Assembly: GCA_036785705.1 (NCBI GenBank)
Contig: JAWUZG010001168.1
Location: 1-64,000 of the forward strand
Direction of reading: 5' to 3'
Length of the DNA stretch: 64,000 nucleotides
Source of the DNA: Acanthornis magna
Taxonomy: Eukaryota > Chordata > Aves > Passeriformes > Acanthizidae
Shown: positions 1-11,345 of the stretch, piece after piece
How the letters are laid out: each line of letters opens with the position of its first letter
How positions within the stretch are numbered: the stretch's first letter is position 1
The notes under the pieces: model-generated
Databases searched by the model: none
The model's input: the letters and a program-made list of their open reading frames with translations, nothing else
What the model was told of the DNA's origin: nothing
Made by a program: the position numbers and the translations under genes

Positions 1-1892
1 CCTCCCTGCTGGCCATCTGCATTGCTGCCATCCAGTCCTCGTAGAGGTCTGTGACGAGGAGCTTGGAGGGGATGCTTCTCAGGAAGTCCTGCAATGCCAA
101 GGGCTGCTGGTGAGCCTTGGAAGCCATGGCAGCCCAGGCAGGAGCCTTTGCAGCTGCAGGGCAAGAGGGCTCACCTTTAGGACAACAGCCAGCAGCAGAA
201 CCGGCTGGCTTGCCATGTCGATGGGCAGGCCATGGTCCAGGGCCTGCCGCAGCTCCTGAACTGCCGTGGCGCTCCCCGCTTTGCGGAAGATGCCTTCTGT
301 TGTGGGCCCTTGCTGGCGCAGGACAGCCAGCAGCTCCTGCAGGAGAGGCAGGAGGGCAGGGACGTGTGTGAGGAGCTGGGCCAAGAGCAGTGGCCAGGGC
401 CAGAGCTCCTCCCCAGCCTGGGCTCCCTGCCTCCTGCCATCAAAGGGCTGGCAGCAGAAGGCTGAGCCACGGCTGAAGAGCCCTGTGGCCCATGGCTGGG
501 GGCTGTGCATGGGGACATTGGCTGCACAGCAGCCGGACACAGGGATGGGCAGCCCCCGTGCGGGCTGCCTTACCTGGATGGGCCGGGGCAGCACAGTGCC
601 ATCCTCTGCACAGATGGCTGCCAGGGGCTGACCAAAGAGCGCCCTGCTGCAGCCAGAGCCCTCCTGCCCTGGAGCCCGGGCAGCCCCAGCTGGGCCCCGC
701 CGCAGAGCAAAGGGCCATGGCAGCCACCTCCTCCTCGTCCTGCTGCAGGCACCACTAACGCTGGTCCCTCCTCCTGCAAAGGAAAACAGAACCAAAACTT
801 GTCACTGGAGACCACCAGGCCAGTGCTGTCGCAGCCTGCCCTGCCCTGCCCTGCCCTGCCTAAAGCACTGTGCAGAGCCATGTGGCACCCCAGGCACACC
901 CAGCTGGCAGCTGCAAGTGTGGCTGCGGCTCGGAGGCTCCTGAGAGCTGGCGGGGTGCTGGGATAAGCTGCCCCAGCCTTGGCCCTGCTTTTCTCCAAGG
1001 TGTGGGCAGCAGCGGATGTCCCCCCGCGGGTGCCACACCTGCACAGTCACACTCAGGGGACAAGCGAGTGCAGCTCACTGACAGAGCAGAAGCTGGCCTT
1101 TCCTCCCCACACTCACCTGGGCAGCAGCCAAGTTGTCCTCCGTTGTCGGACGGGGCCGTGGCAGGCGCTTGCTGGGGATCAGCCTGCAAGAATCGAGGTT
1201 TGCTTGCAGAGCAGTCCTGCAGCACAGAGAGCCCCCGGCCAGCCGCCCCCAGCCCCAGCAGCCTGAGCGCGGCACACGGCTGGCAGCCTCTGCCCTGTGG
1301 CCTCTCTGCCCCGCACAGCAGCAGTGCTGCCGCTGGCAGCAGCAAGGACGTGCCGGCGCTGCCGCTGGCTCCCCATGCCTCTGCTTGCCCCATGGCACCA
1401 GGGAGCCTTGCTTCCCTTCCCCGCACACGAGGCCACTGTGCTAGCCTTGCCTCCGTGGCACCCAGCACAGCCAGAGGCTACAGTGGGCAGAAAGGCAGCT
1501 CTTCTCACCTTTTCCAGCTCTGCGAGCAGTCGCTCCAGCTTCCTGCCGCTCAATGTCCTCCCCTGCGCAAGAGAGAAGCCGTGCAAGAAGGTGAGCAGCC
1601 GCGCCTCTGGGGCTGGGCACACGGAGAAGTGCTCGGGCACAGAGCCTGCAGCAGAGAGACACTCACTGCACGGCAGCCGTTCAGCTCCGCGGCCACAGCT
1701 TTGATGCTCGGCAGGCGGCTCACTCGGGCTCCGGGGCTCCTGTGTAGTGGCAAAAGGGACAGGCAGAGAGCTGGGTGAGCCCACAGCCGCCTGTGGTGCC
1801 GTGTCAGGCAGCTGTGCCCGACAGCTGCCCGCAGCCACAGGGGCAGCTCTCCCCAGCTGAGGAGCTGTGCGGCTGCTGCAGGAGTATCCCCT

Positions 1893-1954
<62 letters not shown>

Positions 1955-3134
1955 TTACCCCTGCAGTGCGTCCACCCACTGCTCCTTCAGCGCCTGGGAG
2001 CTGCAGGAAGAGAGGAGAACCAGCGTCAGGCCCTGCTGTTCCCCAACACCCTGAGGGTCTACACGCGCGCCCGCATGCCCCTCCCAATGCCCAGGGACAC
2101 AAGGGCAGGACCAAGCCCTGTGGTGGGCACGGGACAAAGGTGCTGCCCAAGCCCTGGCTCCCTGGGAGCTGCCAGAGCAGTGGCTTTTGCCCTTGCCTTT
2201 TGGCAAGCCAAAGCTGACTGGGGGGGACACAGGCCACTCCCTGCTCCCGCTCTGCATGGAGGCCAGAGGCCATGGCAAGGCTGCCAAAGGCCTCCTGCTT
2301 CCCACGGCTGGCAAGCTCTCCTGCCCTGCCACGGCATGTGGCTCCACGACTCACCCAAAGGTGGCAATGCAGGAGCCCCTGGGCCAGATGAGGATGATGG
2401 AGGTGGCATCCTCATGGCTGCCCTCCTGCTGCTGCTCTTCTCTGGGCGGCACTGCCTCCTCGCCACCGCTCAGCACCCACAGCTGGTCCAGGGCCAGGTG
2501 GAGCCGTGGGCGCAGGGTGGTGCCTCGGCTGCAGAGAGCAGAGGAAAGCAGTGAGGGGCACGTGGCCTCCCTGGCGTCCCCCGGGGCAGAGCCCTGGCGT
2601 GTCCCCCCCTTGCCCCCACTGCCCGCCAATGTCGGCACACACAGCGGTGCATGGAGCCCCCAGGGGCTGGGAGGCTGGGGCTTAGGCCAGGCTGGCTGTG
2701 GCCTGGCACAGGGACAGGGATGGGGCAAAGGCGGCTGGGCCCTGAGGCTCTTACTGCAGTTTGGCGACCACCAGCTCATCCTGGAGGAGGAGAAGGCGCC
2801 TCTCACTCCTCTTTGGGCCGCGGCTCAGAGCCACGTCTGAGCTCAGCACGGCCTCGTCGCTGCTGAGAACCTTCCTGCAGAGCAGAGAGTGGCAGCCATG
2901 AGAAGGGCGGCCCCTTCTGCTGTGGCTTGCGGCCGTGGCCGTGTGTCTTTGGGCTCTGGGGGAGCCTACCTGGAGCCGAAGCAGCTCTTGGCCTGGCCCA
3001 TCCTGCCTGGCACAGGAGGACCCTGGTCTTGCCTCAAAGACGTTCGCCTCTCACTCACAGCGAGGATTCCAAGCGGGACTGAAAAGTTGGGCTGGTGCCG
3101 CTTGGTCAGAAATTCGCTTTCTTGCCCTTTTGAT
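1..3134 (-). CDS. ARHGAP20-like Rho GTPase-activating protein, 3'-incomplete, 10 exons recognised
   Basis: Exons (minus strand, in order): 3055-3134, 2755-2874, 2355-2528, 1959-2000, 1667-1739, 1509-1562, 1117-1183, 574-689, 175-336 and <1-88. Every junction has a GT/AG pair and the phases agree across all nine introns. The first four exons give a PH-like domain (RRLLLLQDELVVAK, then LRPRLHLALDQLWVL, SIILIWPRGSCIATF and LKEQWVDAL). The last three give a RhoGAP domain: ALFGQPLAAIC, then EGIFRKAG, whose Arg is the expected arginine finger, then DFLRSIPSKLLVTDLYEDW. The family stimulates GTP hydrolysis by Rho GTPases. The order of PH before RhoGAP and the wording of the motifs fit ARHGAP20/TAGAP relatives. 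The gene runs off the window at its 3' side, and no 5' start was found. No internal stop is seen. The short introns and high GC match the neighbouring Pim gene. The middle exons (1117-1562) rest on splice logic more than on homology. Confidence 0.78.
1894..1953. repeat. (CAG)20 / (CTG)20 trinucleotide repeat in an ARHGAP20-like intron
   Basis: Twenty perfect CAG units on the plus strand. On the coding (minus) strand this is (CTG)20, starting right after the donor GTAAG of exon 1959-2000, so the intron opens GTAAG followed by the repeat. It is intronic and not polyglutamine-coding: both flanking exons join in phase without it. Confidence 0.95.
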
Positions 3135-3329
3135 CTGCACAACAGACAGCACTGGGCTGCTGCTGCCGCCTCTTGTGGACGCTGAGTCCAGCTGACCAAC
3201 GGTCCGAGCCCAACGGAGCCTGGCCTGGGCAGTTGGGGTGGGGCAGTGGGGGCAGGGCTTCCTGCCGGGCCCGGCCAAAGGTGACTCTGCCCGCGGCAGC
3301 CCCGAGCTGGACACACACGAGGCCAAGGC

Positions 3330-3626
3330 TCAGCTCCCTCCAGCTGCTGCCAAGGCTGTGCCTCCCGCAGGCCTGCACACCATCAGCTGCCTTGGCCCCA
3401 GGGGCTCTTTGGCCCCTCCAAATCGCTCAGCCTGGCCTCCAGTGGGACCTGCTTTCACAGCTGCCTCTTCCCCAGCTTCTACTGCTGCAAGGGCTTCTTC
3501 CTCCTCCTCCTCCTGCTCCTCCTCCTCCTTCTCCCCAGCTGTAGGACTTGCCTCTTCTGCAGGACTTGCCTCTTCTGCTGCACATTCAGCTGCAGCAGCT
3601 TCCTGCCAGCCCCCTTCTCCAGCCTC
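3330..3626 (-). other. Acidic open frame upstream of the ARHGAP20-like exons, possible 5' exon
   Basis: A stop-to-stop frame of about 98 codons on the minus strand, rich in Glu and Ala. It contains a seven-codon duplication (two AEEASP units) and a run of Glu codons produced by a CTC/CCT microsatellite at 3499-3535. It lies just 5' of the first recognised ARHGAP20-like exon on the same strand, so it could be an N-terminal exon. There is no Met, no convincing splice donor and no homology that I recognise. It may simply be a purine-rich low-complexity tract. Confidence 0.25.
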
Positions 3627-3699
3627 TCAAGGATCCTCTGCCTGCCAGCAGCTCCACCCTCCTGCCCACCAGCCTCTTCCAGAGGCCACATGTGTGCCC

Positions 3700-6096
3700 T
3701 CTGCCTGCTCTTTGAGGGGACACTCTGATGCCAAAAGATTTTTGGTTTTTATATATTTTTCCTCAGTCCGTAGCTCTGTAGGCTATGATTGTGTAATTCT
3801 ATCATTTCGTAGCTACCTGCAGTACTTCTCCTACCCTGTCAGGCAAACACATTCCGGGAATTCTAGTCTAATCTTGCTCCTTCAGTCAATCAAGGCTATT
3901 TCACTTCCCCATGTATTTAGATACAAAAAATGGGCAGCTAGAAGCAAGGCAGAGGCTTCAGTGGGGCTCCGAACCAAGAGGGGGAATTACTTCATTAACT
4001 ATGCTTCTAATTTGGAATTCTTGCCAATCGTGCTAATTGGAGAAACTGATGAAAGTGCTGAAGCCCTGTCTCACATGTGCATTTCAGCATGAGTGCACCT
4101 GGAGGACTGTCAAGAAACGGTAACCGCTTTTTAGCATCTGAATCTTGTTTGGCTCTTGATTTTCAGGGTTCCAAGGCAACTACTCAGCCCATCAGCTGCA
4201 TCACTCAAGGGCAGCAGCGCCTGCAGACGACAGCACATGCTGCTCATGGGCTCTTGCTGTGCATCCTGGGGAGCAGAAGGCAGGCATTTCTGGCAGCTGG
4301 GCATTAGCAGGCCTTCAAATGGAGCATGTTCTTGAGCAAGGCCAGCTGAGATCCCCTGAGAGGAGCTGAGTGCTCCTTGCTCCTCTCTGCTGACACGTGA
4401 GCATTTGTTGCTTTCGGGGTGACTCAGGCTGTGTGAGGGGCTGCTACATGTACACGAGACAGCCAGTCCTGTCCCCCTGGATCACAGCAGTGCCTCGCAG
4501 CAGTCCTGCACGCAGGTCACGATGCTGGCCAAGAGAGGCCCTGCAAGCTGAGGCAGCTGATTTGAAGCTGGTGTGGGTACCTACAGGTCAAGCACCGCAG
4601 TGTTCCCTCAGGATACACCAGTGCTGGGGGGTCTCCCCAGAGCTGACTGGTGCCTCCTGCAGCTGGTGGCACCAGGTGCTTTCCTGCGGAATGTTCTACC
4701 TTACCTGCCCCTCTCGAGAGCAAAGAGGGAGCTGCAGAAAGAGCTTGACACGCTGCTCTCGATCCTTTACCAGCAGTGCTGCTTAACTGGAGAAGACTGA
4801 GCTGAGCGGAACTGTGCAAATGTGACAGCCATGCACAGGAAGGGTCACAAGGGTGACCCAGGAGCCGTAGGCCTGGCAGCCTGAGCTGGGTAGCAGGGAA
4901 GGCCTTGGAGCAGATCCTCCTGAGTGCCATCCCACGGCACGTGCAGGGAGCCAGGGGCTCTGCTGGAGGCTGGGAAAGCTCTGCGCAGGGATCGGGCCAG
5001 GTGGGGGTGTTGGCAGGGTGTTGAGGGCTTCTGTGCGGGGCTTTGGGGGGTTGGTGTTGGTGGGGGTTTTGGGGAAGGAGTTGTCTGCAAGGTGAGAGGC
5101 CTAGGCTGCAATTTGATTCAGTTTGAAGGCAGCATCTGTGGTTTTGCACAGCTTTGGTTATGGAGAGCAGAAGGAATATCTGGGACTTAGTGTTAGTGGC
5201 CCTGATTCTCATGCAGGGAAGAAGAGGGGAGAGCTGTACTGTCTTGGCCAATTTGATATCTGTAGCAGGGGGAGGATTAGCCTTTTTGCAATGTACTTGT
5301 TCGGTGTACTTTTGTAACACTGAGTGGACTTTCATTCCTTGACAGCTTTTATTCCTTAATAGAATTATCATATTATTATCCCTTCATAAAAAACCATTTG
5401 TAAACCAAAAAATGGCTTTTTTTTTTGGCTCCCTTTAGTGCTTATTTTTTTGTAGGTGACTCCCAATGAATGACGTCACGGCTAATGTGTTGCTTCTTTG
5501 AGATGGGATGCAAATCTTTTACGATCTCTGGCCACAGCAATTAATTTGGGAAGTTTGCAACTACTTTGAAGTACTTGAGTTAAGCAATGGGAAGTAAAGC
5601 TTTCCTGAATTTAGGATTATTAATTGCAAGATTTTTCTGCACCTTCATAGCAAGGATGTTTTTGTGCTGCAGGAAATCACTTCAATGAGAAAATAATTCC
5701 AGCATGAAGGAAGAGCTTCTGACAGATACCAAGTGTTGCCACCTCTTGCCCCAGCTGCTCCTGCCAACAGCCACCTGCAGGAAGGAGCACAGACACCAAT
5801 GCACCAATGTTGGCTTTGGCTGCCCTGTGGCAAAGAAGTCCCCGGGGGCACAGGTCTCTGGGGCAGGAGATGGCACCGGCACTGCCAGGGCTCGGGGAGT
5901 GGCAGGTCTGCTTGGGCAGGGACTGTGCCACACCTGCTGATTTCAGTGCTCCCCGGGCCCCAGGGGTCAGAGCGGCATTGGTGCCCTGGCCCACATGTTC
6001 CTTGTGTGTGTCACAGCCCCGTGTTGAGGATGGCCAGCAGCCGGGACTTGTCCCCAGGAGGCTGTGCCAGCTCCTGTGGAAGGCCCCGTGCCCTTC
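3700..6096. other. Intergenic region without a supported gene
   Basis: GC content falls after 3720, with T-rich and mixed sequence up to about 5700. A short open frame at 4573-4800 (+) ends in a plausible helical peptide (KRELQKELDTLLSIL), and another at 5154-5342 (+) has a hydrophobic stretch. Neither has a recognisable relative or convincing splice context. Nothing else is supported here. Confidence 0.5.
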
Positions 6097-6189
6097 CTGC
6101 TGCGGCTGCGTCGGCAGCCATGGGGGCTCCTTCTGATAATACAGGAGCTTCCCAGCAGATCCAGGCGCTGCCCGGAGGATCCAGAGCTG

Positions 6190-6335
6190 CCCGGGTGATC
6201 CCGGACGGGCTCGGACGATCACGATCCCTGCCCTGCTCGGGCGATCACGATCCCTGCCCTACTCGAATGATCCCGATCCCGGCGCTGCCCTCAGGACGAT
6301 CCCGATCCCGGCGCTGCCCTCAGGACGCTGTCTCG
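6190..6335 (+). repeat. GC-rich minisatellite, left-arm copy (short allele)
   Basis: Tandem units of about 26-29 bp built on the core cgatcccgatcccggcgctg, with divergent copies reading gatcacgatccctgccct. The right arm carries the same array with more units, which explains most of the ~93 bp length difference between the arms. Confidence 0.85.
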
Positions 6336-6451
6336 CCCCCGCGGCCCTCAGGGCAGGAGGAACGGAGGAGCCTGAGGAGAGGGCGGGCGCAGGGAGGCCT
6401 TGCTTTCATTTGGCTTTGTTTCTTAACGTCCACACCTGTTTGAACTGCGAA

Positions 6452-6457
6452 TAAAGG
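6452..6457 (+). promoter_or_regulatory. Possible polyadenylation signal AATAAA downstream of the minisatellite
   Basis: AATAAA follows a conserved block (ttgaactgcg) next to the minisatellite. The mirrored hexamer occurs in the right arm on the minus strand at about 20088-20093. This may be the 3' end of a transcript or of an old LTR, and no matching coding exon is evident. Confidence 0.35.
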
Positions 6458-8473
6458 ACTTTTCCTCAGTGCACTCTGTCTGCCCGGCATGTGGCACAGC
6501 GCCATGGGGCTGGGCTGGCAGCGGGCAGGCACAGCCCGAGCTCCTGGCATTTCAGGCTCCCTGTGGCAGCAAGACACTGCATTAGAACTTAGAAATCCAT
6601 TTAATGAACACCTCCGTGACTAAGCACCACCACTTTGGGGTGACCACATGGCAGGGAATTGATCCCAGTGGGGCTGGGACCCTCCCTAGTTCGCCTTCTA
6701 ATGCAAGCCCAGGGAGCCCGGCCTGTGAAAAGCACTTGGGATCAGAAACAAGCACCTGCTGCCAGGGTCCTGCAGGGAGGCAGCAATGGACACAGGAATT
6801 TGCCCAGGGCGCTTTGCCTCAAGCACCTCTAAGGACACCTCTGCCCAGAAAAGCAGCAGGCAGGGAGGGGAAATATTCATAGGCATTGAAAGACTGACTC
6901 CTTTAGCCAGTGCTGCTCTTCAATCAAAATTACAGGATCAGTTCATATCCCTTCAGAGCTAACCTGAAGGGGATCCAGACCACAATCACGCCTAAGCCCA
7001 GCTTCAGTCATGACTTCCCAGCAATTCACAGCATCTCAGCAGTTCATACCTTCTATGAGATGAACCAATTCTGGTATTCTTAAACAAAAGCTACCACAAG
7101 GAAAAGGAACACTTGAAAGGGTTTTCAGTGTTTTACTGACAACCACTTTGGAAAGGAAACTTTTGGAATTCAACTAAAGCCAAGGAGACACTGAAATACT
7201 CCAGCTCGTTGCAGCTATTTGCTCTCCAAGGCTGGAGCAAGGCTGGTCCAAGCTCAAACTCCCTGAAATGCATCTGTTGTGGACCTTGAGTCACCAGCTG
7301 CTGATTTCCACCACGGCTGACTCAGGCATAGGCAGAGTGGTGAAGGCACTGGGACTGGAGAACTGTCCTTTCTTAACACGCTGCCTTCCTTCCCCAGGGC
7401 TTGTGTTGGGAAGCCTGTGCTCAGGGGCGCCTTGGAACAGGATTTTTCCTCTTTAGAACCCCTGCAAATCACCAGCAATGCCATGGGCTGCATGGGCATA
7501 CAGAGCAGAAGGATCTCTCCTCAAGTGTGCCCTAAAAGTGTCTGCAGGAGAGCTCCTGGCAGAAGCTGCCGAGTGCTCCTGGAGCTTTCTAACTATTTCC
7601 AAATAAAACTCACCCTGCAGTCAATGATAGCAGAGATGTGGTCTGTGAGGATTGAATGCTGGAGGAAAAAAAAATTGTTACTCTAATCTGTTTAATGCTC
7701 AGAGAAGCAAATCCTGTTGTTCCCTCTTAACTGTGTTTTTCCTTCTAAAATACAAACTTGCTGTGGTCAGTTTGATTTCAAGTACTGATGGTTCTATGTC
7801 TATTAAGATACAGTAGATACACTAAGAACAAAATATCCATTTACTTTCTTTTCTTTTCTTCTCTCCTAGCAAATGCTCTGTCCCCTTGCTTTAGCTAAAT
7901 GTTATAGGCCTTAAAATTCCCAGGAAAGAATATATTTATGGCTCCAAAGTGATTTTAGTGATCTTTTCTGTGCAGGTTTAATTCTGCCACATATTGCAGT
8001 CCTCAGTTGTTCCAAACTTAAACATTCCCCTCTCACAGGCCTTCTTCTTCTTCTTTTTTTTTCAACCCAGCACTAGAAGAGTCGAACCGGCTCTCTTTTT
8101 CATTTGTTTAAATTGTTTGGGCTGAATTGAAGGTACTTCTGGGTGGTATGGGGAGATGAGTGATTGGCATGGTGCTTCCACATGGTGTGGATATTGGGCA
8201 GCAAGGCAGGGACAGGCTGCGCTGAGAAAACAAAAAGGAGAAGGGAAGCAGAAACATTCAGAAATGTGAAGCCATTCTCCTGGCCCACACTCCTGCCAGG
8301 CTTCCATGTCAGTGTCAACACATAGGTGTATGGAGTCTTTAAAATGACCCAAAGAACACAGAAAGCTGCAAGGGTCTGGGCTCTGCAGTCCCTCTGCACT
8401 ACGAGGCCGGGCAGAAGGAGCCCTTGATCCCAGAGGTGCTCCCAGTCTCAGCTCACTGCCAGCCCGCACAGCT

Positions 8474-9420
8474 CCGAGTGGCTGCCTGGGGACAAGCCCC
8501 ACTTCCCCATGTCCATTGGGATGTGCACATCCTGCTCAGGGCCAGCACTGGCCTGGGTCCAGAGCCAGGGCTTTACAGACACACTGCACTGTGTGCAGAC
8601 AAGGCCCTTGGGACTCGTGGGAGAGTCCCAGGCAGGGACAGTGCTGGAGTCAGAGCCTTGTTGGGGATGGGGTCCCTGGGACCCCCTTTTGTGGGGCAGC
8701 AGAGCAGAGCAGGACCCAGATGCTCTAAGAGGCCGCAGAGGCTGCAGGTGTGACAGAGTGAGGGTCAGGGCATGGGACAATCCCCTCTGGAGTCTGCTCT
8801 GTGGCAGGAGATGGGACTGGTTTGAGGCCTGCAATGCTGCGAAATGTGGTGGTGTGAATTTGGAAAGTGCCACACCTGAGCAATTCCCCAGGCCTCAGCC
8901 TTGTGTGCAGGTGATCAGGAGATAACAGGAGATCCCAATTACCTGGCTGATCCCATTGCCCATGAGCCCATTGTTCTGCCCCATATTGGGTTTGGGGCTG
9001 TGCTCAGCTCTGGGGTGTCCCTCAGGGAAAGCTCTGGGAGTGGAGGGGCTCTGGGAGATGGGGGGATCTGGCTCTGGGGGCTGCTGGGGGATGGATTGGG
9101 TTGGAGTGGGGATTGTCCCCACAGGGTCCCCATCTGCCTTGGGCTCCCTGCCCGAACCCCTTGGCCCCTGAGAGGTGCCTGGGCCCTTCCAGGGGCAATA
9201 GCCCCGTGCAGGAAGCTGGACGGATACCGGGCAAGGGGGCTGGATCTGTGCTGCAGGTGGGATGGACTCTGTGCCAGGGCTGGGCTTGCAGCCAGGGCTG
9301 GGGGCTGTGCCAAGCTGGGCTTTGGCCTGGGGGCTGTCAGGGAGGGGGCAAGGAGGAATCCCGGCAGGGATAAAGGTGCTCCTGGCCTGCTGTAGCCTCA
9401 GCCAGCACTGCCCAGTGCGA
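8474..9420. other. GC-rich spacer upstream of the small secreted-peptide gene
   Basis: G-rich sequence without a supported coding exon. Its last part forms the promoter of the peptide gene: a TATA-like gataaagg lies at about 9368-9375, roughly 50 bases before the start codon. Confidence 0.5.
9368..9375 (+). promoter_or_regulatory. TATA-like box of the small peptide gene
   Basis: The sequence gataaagg lies about 55 bases upstream of the ATG at 9428. This leaves room for a short 5' untranslated region and fits a compact tissue-specific gene. Confidence 0.5.
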
Positions 9421-9427
9421 GAGGAAG

Positions 9428-10965
9428 ATGAAGGTGGCTGTGCTCAGCGTGGCCCTGCTCTTCTCCATCCTGCTGTGCCCCCCGGCACAGGCCAAGGTGA
9501 GCCCCCGGTGCTATGGTGTCACCATATCCTTTGCTTTGTAGCCTCCCATCCCATCCTTTTGGTCTATACAGACATCTCCTCCCCAGGTTCTCCTCTTTGT
9601 TCTATCCAGGGCCCCCTAGTGATCATTCCCAATGTTTTGCTTTCCATCTCTCCCCTCAGTCTTTTGCCTTTCTCCCTGACCACTGCAGTGCTGTCTCCTG
9701 ATACAATTCCCTTACTCACCCCCCACTCCCAAACCGTCTCCGGGTCCCATCGCTTTTGTCCTCATCCGTCCTCTTTCTTCTGTCCCCACCAAGTCCCTCC
9801 ATTGCACCTCCATGTCCCTACACTGGAATTCCTTTCTCCTCCCCTGTACCTTACACCGCACCACTTCCACATCCCCAGCCCCATCCCTTGGACCCTCAAT
9901 TTTACCCCAGTGCACTGTCTTTTGGTCTCCCCCCTACCCAAAAACAGATCTCCTTGGAGGCCCTGAATTCCCATCCCTTTGCCTCCACCCCCACCCTGCT
10001 CCCTGCACCCGCGTCCCCCCACAGCCCCACAAGGTCCAATCCAGACCAACCCTTTGTTCTCTTTTCCCAGGCCCTCCTGGAAGGAACTGAAAATGATCTC
10101 CGAGAGGTGAGTGCAGTGCTGGGATTGGAGGGCATCCCCTCTGGGAATGGGGATGGCAGTTCAGTCCCCCCAGCCCGTGCTGGCACCGGGGACATCCCAG
10201 TGACCAGCAAGGTCTCCTGGTCTCTCTGCAGATTGATGTAGACAATGTCGCCATCCTGAAGATGCCTCTGGTAAGTGCCAGGAGTTCTGCTGGCCTCAGA
10301 CCCTCCCCAAACATGGCCACCACAGTCCAGGCCATCCCAGTCTGCCCCAGCACAGCCCAGTGCACCCCCACTGACACCCCAGACAACACCCCTGCCCCAC
10401 ACAGTTTTCCCAGGGAAGCCCCTTGCCCATGGCCCCCATTGCATTCCCCTCCCTGTCACCCCAGCACCCCCCAGGGTGGCCCAGGACACAGCCCCTGCCC
10501 CAGCTGTGCCTCTTGGCCAGGACCCCACTGCTCCTGGGCATGAGCACAGCAGCTCCTGCAGCCCATTGCTCCCTGCAGGCCCCTTCTCCAAGGACCCCCT
10601 TGCTCTCCCCTTTCGTCCCAGTCCAGCCCAGTGCCCCCCAGTGTGTCTCTAATGCTGCCTTTGTCCCCAGCCCCCTGTGGCTGAAAAGCTGTCGGGTCTT
10701 TTGCGGCAGAAGCGCCTGGCTGCCTCTCTGGATGCCTAGGTGAGCAGAGCCTGCAGAGAGGGGTGGGCACAAGGACCCTGTCCTGTCCCACTGCACACAC
10801 GAAGTCACTTTGTGGGTTCTCTGTTTTAGGATTGAAAATTTTGGAGACCTCTGTGTCCTGTCCGCCTCCAGGGGCATGAGGAGATGATCATCCCTGGAGG
10901 ACACCCCTGATCCCCTCGGAGCCGTGGGCCATTTCCCCTGATTAATGAATAAACCCTTTCAGCAT
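9428..10965 (+). CDS. Small secreted peptide gene, 70 codons in four coding exons plus a 3' UTR exon
   Basis: Coding exons are 9428-9496, 10071-10106, 10232-10270 and 10671-10739 (stop TAG). A non-coding exon begins at 10830 after a canonical acceptor, and AATAAA lies at 10948-10953. All introns have GT/AG ends and all coding exons are phase 0. Exon 1 is a textbook signal peptide (MKVAVLSVALLFSILL, cleavage likely after AQA). The remaining ~48 residues include an acidic exon 2 (LLEGTENDLRE), exon 3 with DVDNVAILKMPL, and a basic amphipathic C-terminus (EKLSGLLRQKRLAASL) with a possible dibasic processing site. Short phase-0 exons after a signal-peptide exon are typical of secreted peptide families such as secretory or epidermal peptides, but I do not recognise this one and assign no function. 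It lies in the spacer of the inverted repeat, opposite in strand to the Pim gene. Confidence 0.75.
10948..10953 (+). terminator. Polyadenylation signal of the small peptide gene
   Basis: AATAAA about 210 bases after the stop codon, within the last exon (10830 to about 10965). Confidence 0.7.
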
Positions 10966-11014
10966 AGCTACGTTTTATATCTGTGTGTCTCTGTCCATGC
11001 ATTTGTCAGTGTGT

Positions 11015-11345
11015 CTGGATTCGCAGTTCAAACAGGTGTGAACGTTAAGAAACAAAGCCAAATGAAAGCAAGGCCTCCCTGCGCCCGCCCTCTCCTCAGG
11101 CTCCTCCGTTCCTCCTGCCCTGAGGGCCGCGGGGGCGAGACAGCGTCCTGAGGGCAGCGCCGGGATCGGGATCGTCCTGAGGGCAGTGCCGGGATGGGGA
11201 TTATCCTGAGGGCAGCGCCGGGATGGGGATCGTCCTGAGGGCAGCGCCGGGATCGGGATCATCCTGCGAGCAGGGCTGGGATCGCCCGGGCAGCGCCTGG
11301 ATCTGCTGGGAAGCTCCTGGATTGTCTGGGCAGTGCCTGGATCCC
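11015..11345 (-). repeat. Third copy of the minisatellite-bearing repeat
   Basis: Starting near gattcgcagttcaaacaggt, this block repeats the flank and minisatellite of the inverted-repeat arms, in the same orientation as the right arm (20093-20470). It starts about 60 bases after the polyadenylation signal of the peptide gene. The AATAAA seen in the arms is not preserved here (gcgaatcc in place of gcgaataa). It may be part of an old LTR, but this is unproven. Confidence 0.75.

Larger units (their letters stand above)
6097..8473 (+). repeat. Left arm of a 2.4 kb inverted repeat
   Basis: This 2.38 kb segment matches the reverse complement of 18067-20536. The match starts with ctgctgcggctgcgtcgg at the left edge and ends with gcccgcacagct at the right edge. 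In the 92-codon stretch at 6604-6882 only a handful of residues differ from the other arm, so identity is in the high nineties per cent. It contains a GATC-rich minisatellite, an AATAAA at 6452-6457 and no convincing gene. Confidence 0.93.

Noticed and set aside
1867..2217. Plus-strand ORF with a polyglutamine run
   Set aside because: It is the antisense of an ARHGAP20-like intron and exon. The CAG array is intronic on the real coding strand.
1179..2354. 391-codon minus-strand ORF with a poly-Cys run
   Set aside because: It reads straight through introns, including the CTG array. The phased exons in this interval use other frames.
3238..4092. 284-codon plus-strand ORF
   Set aside because: Low-complexity Ser/Ala frame opposite an acidic frame, continuing into AT-rich sequence with no recognisable protein.
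4573..4800. Short plus-strand ORF ending in a helical peptide
   Set aside because: No family recognised, and neither promoter nor splice context is convincing, so no gene is claimed.
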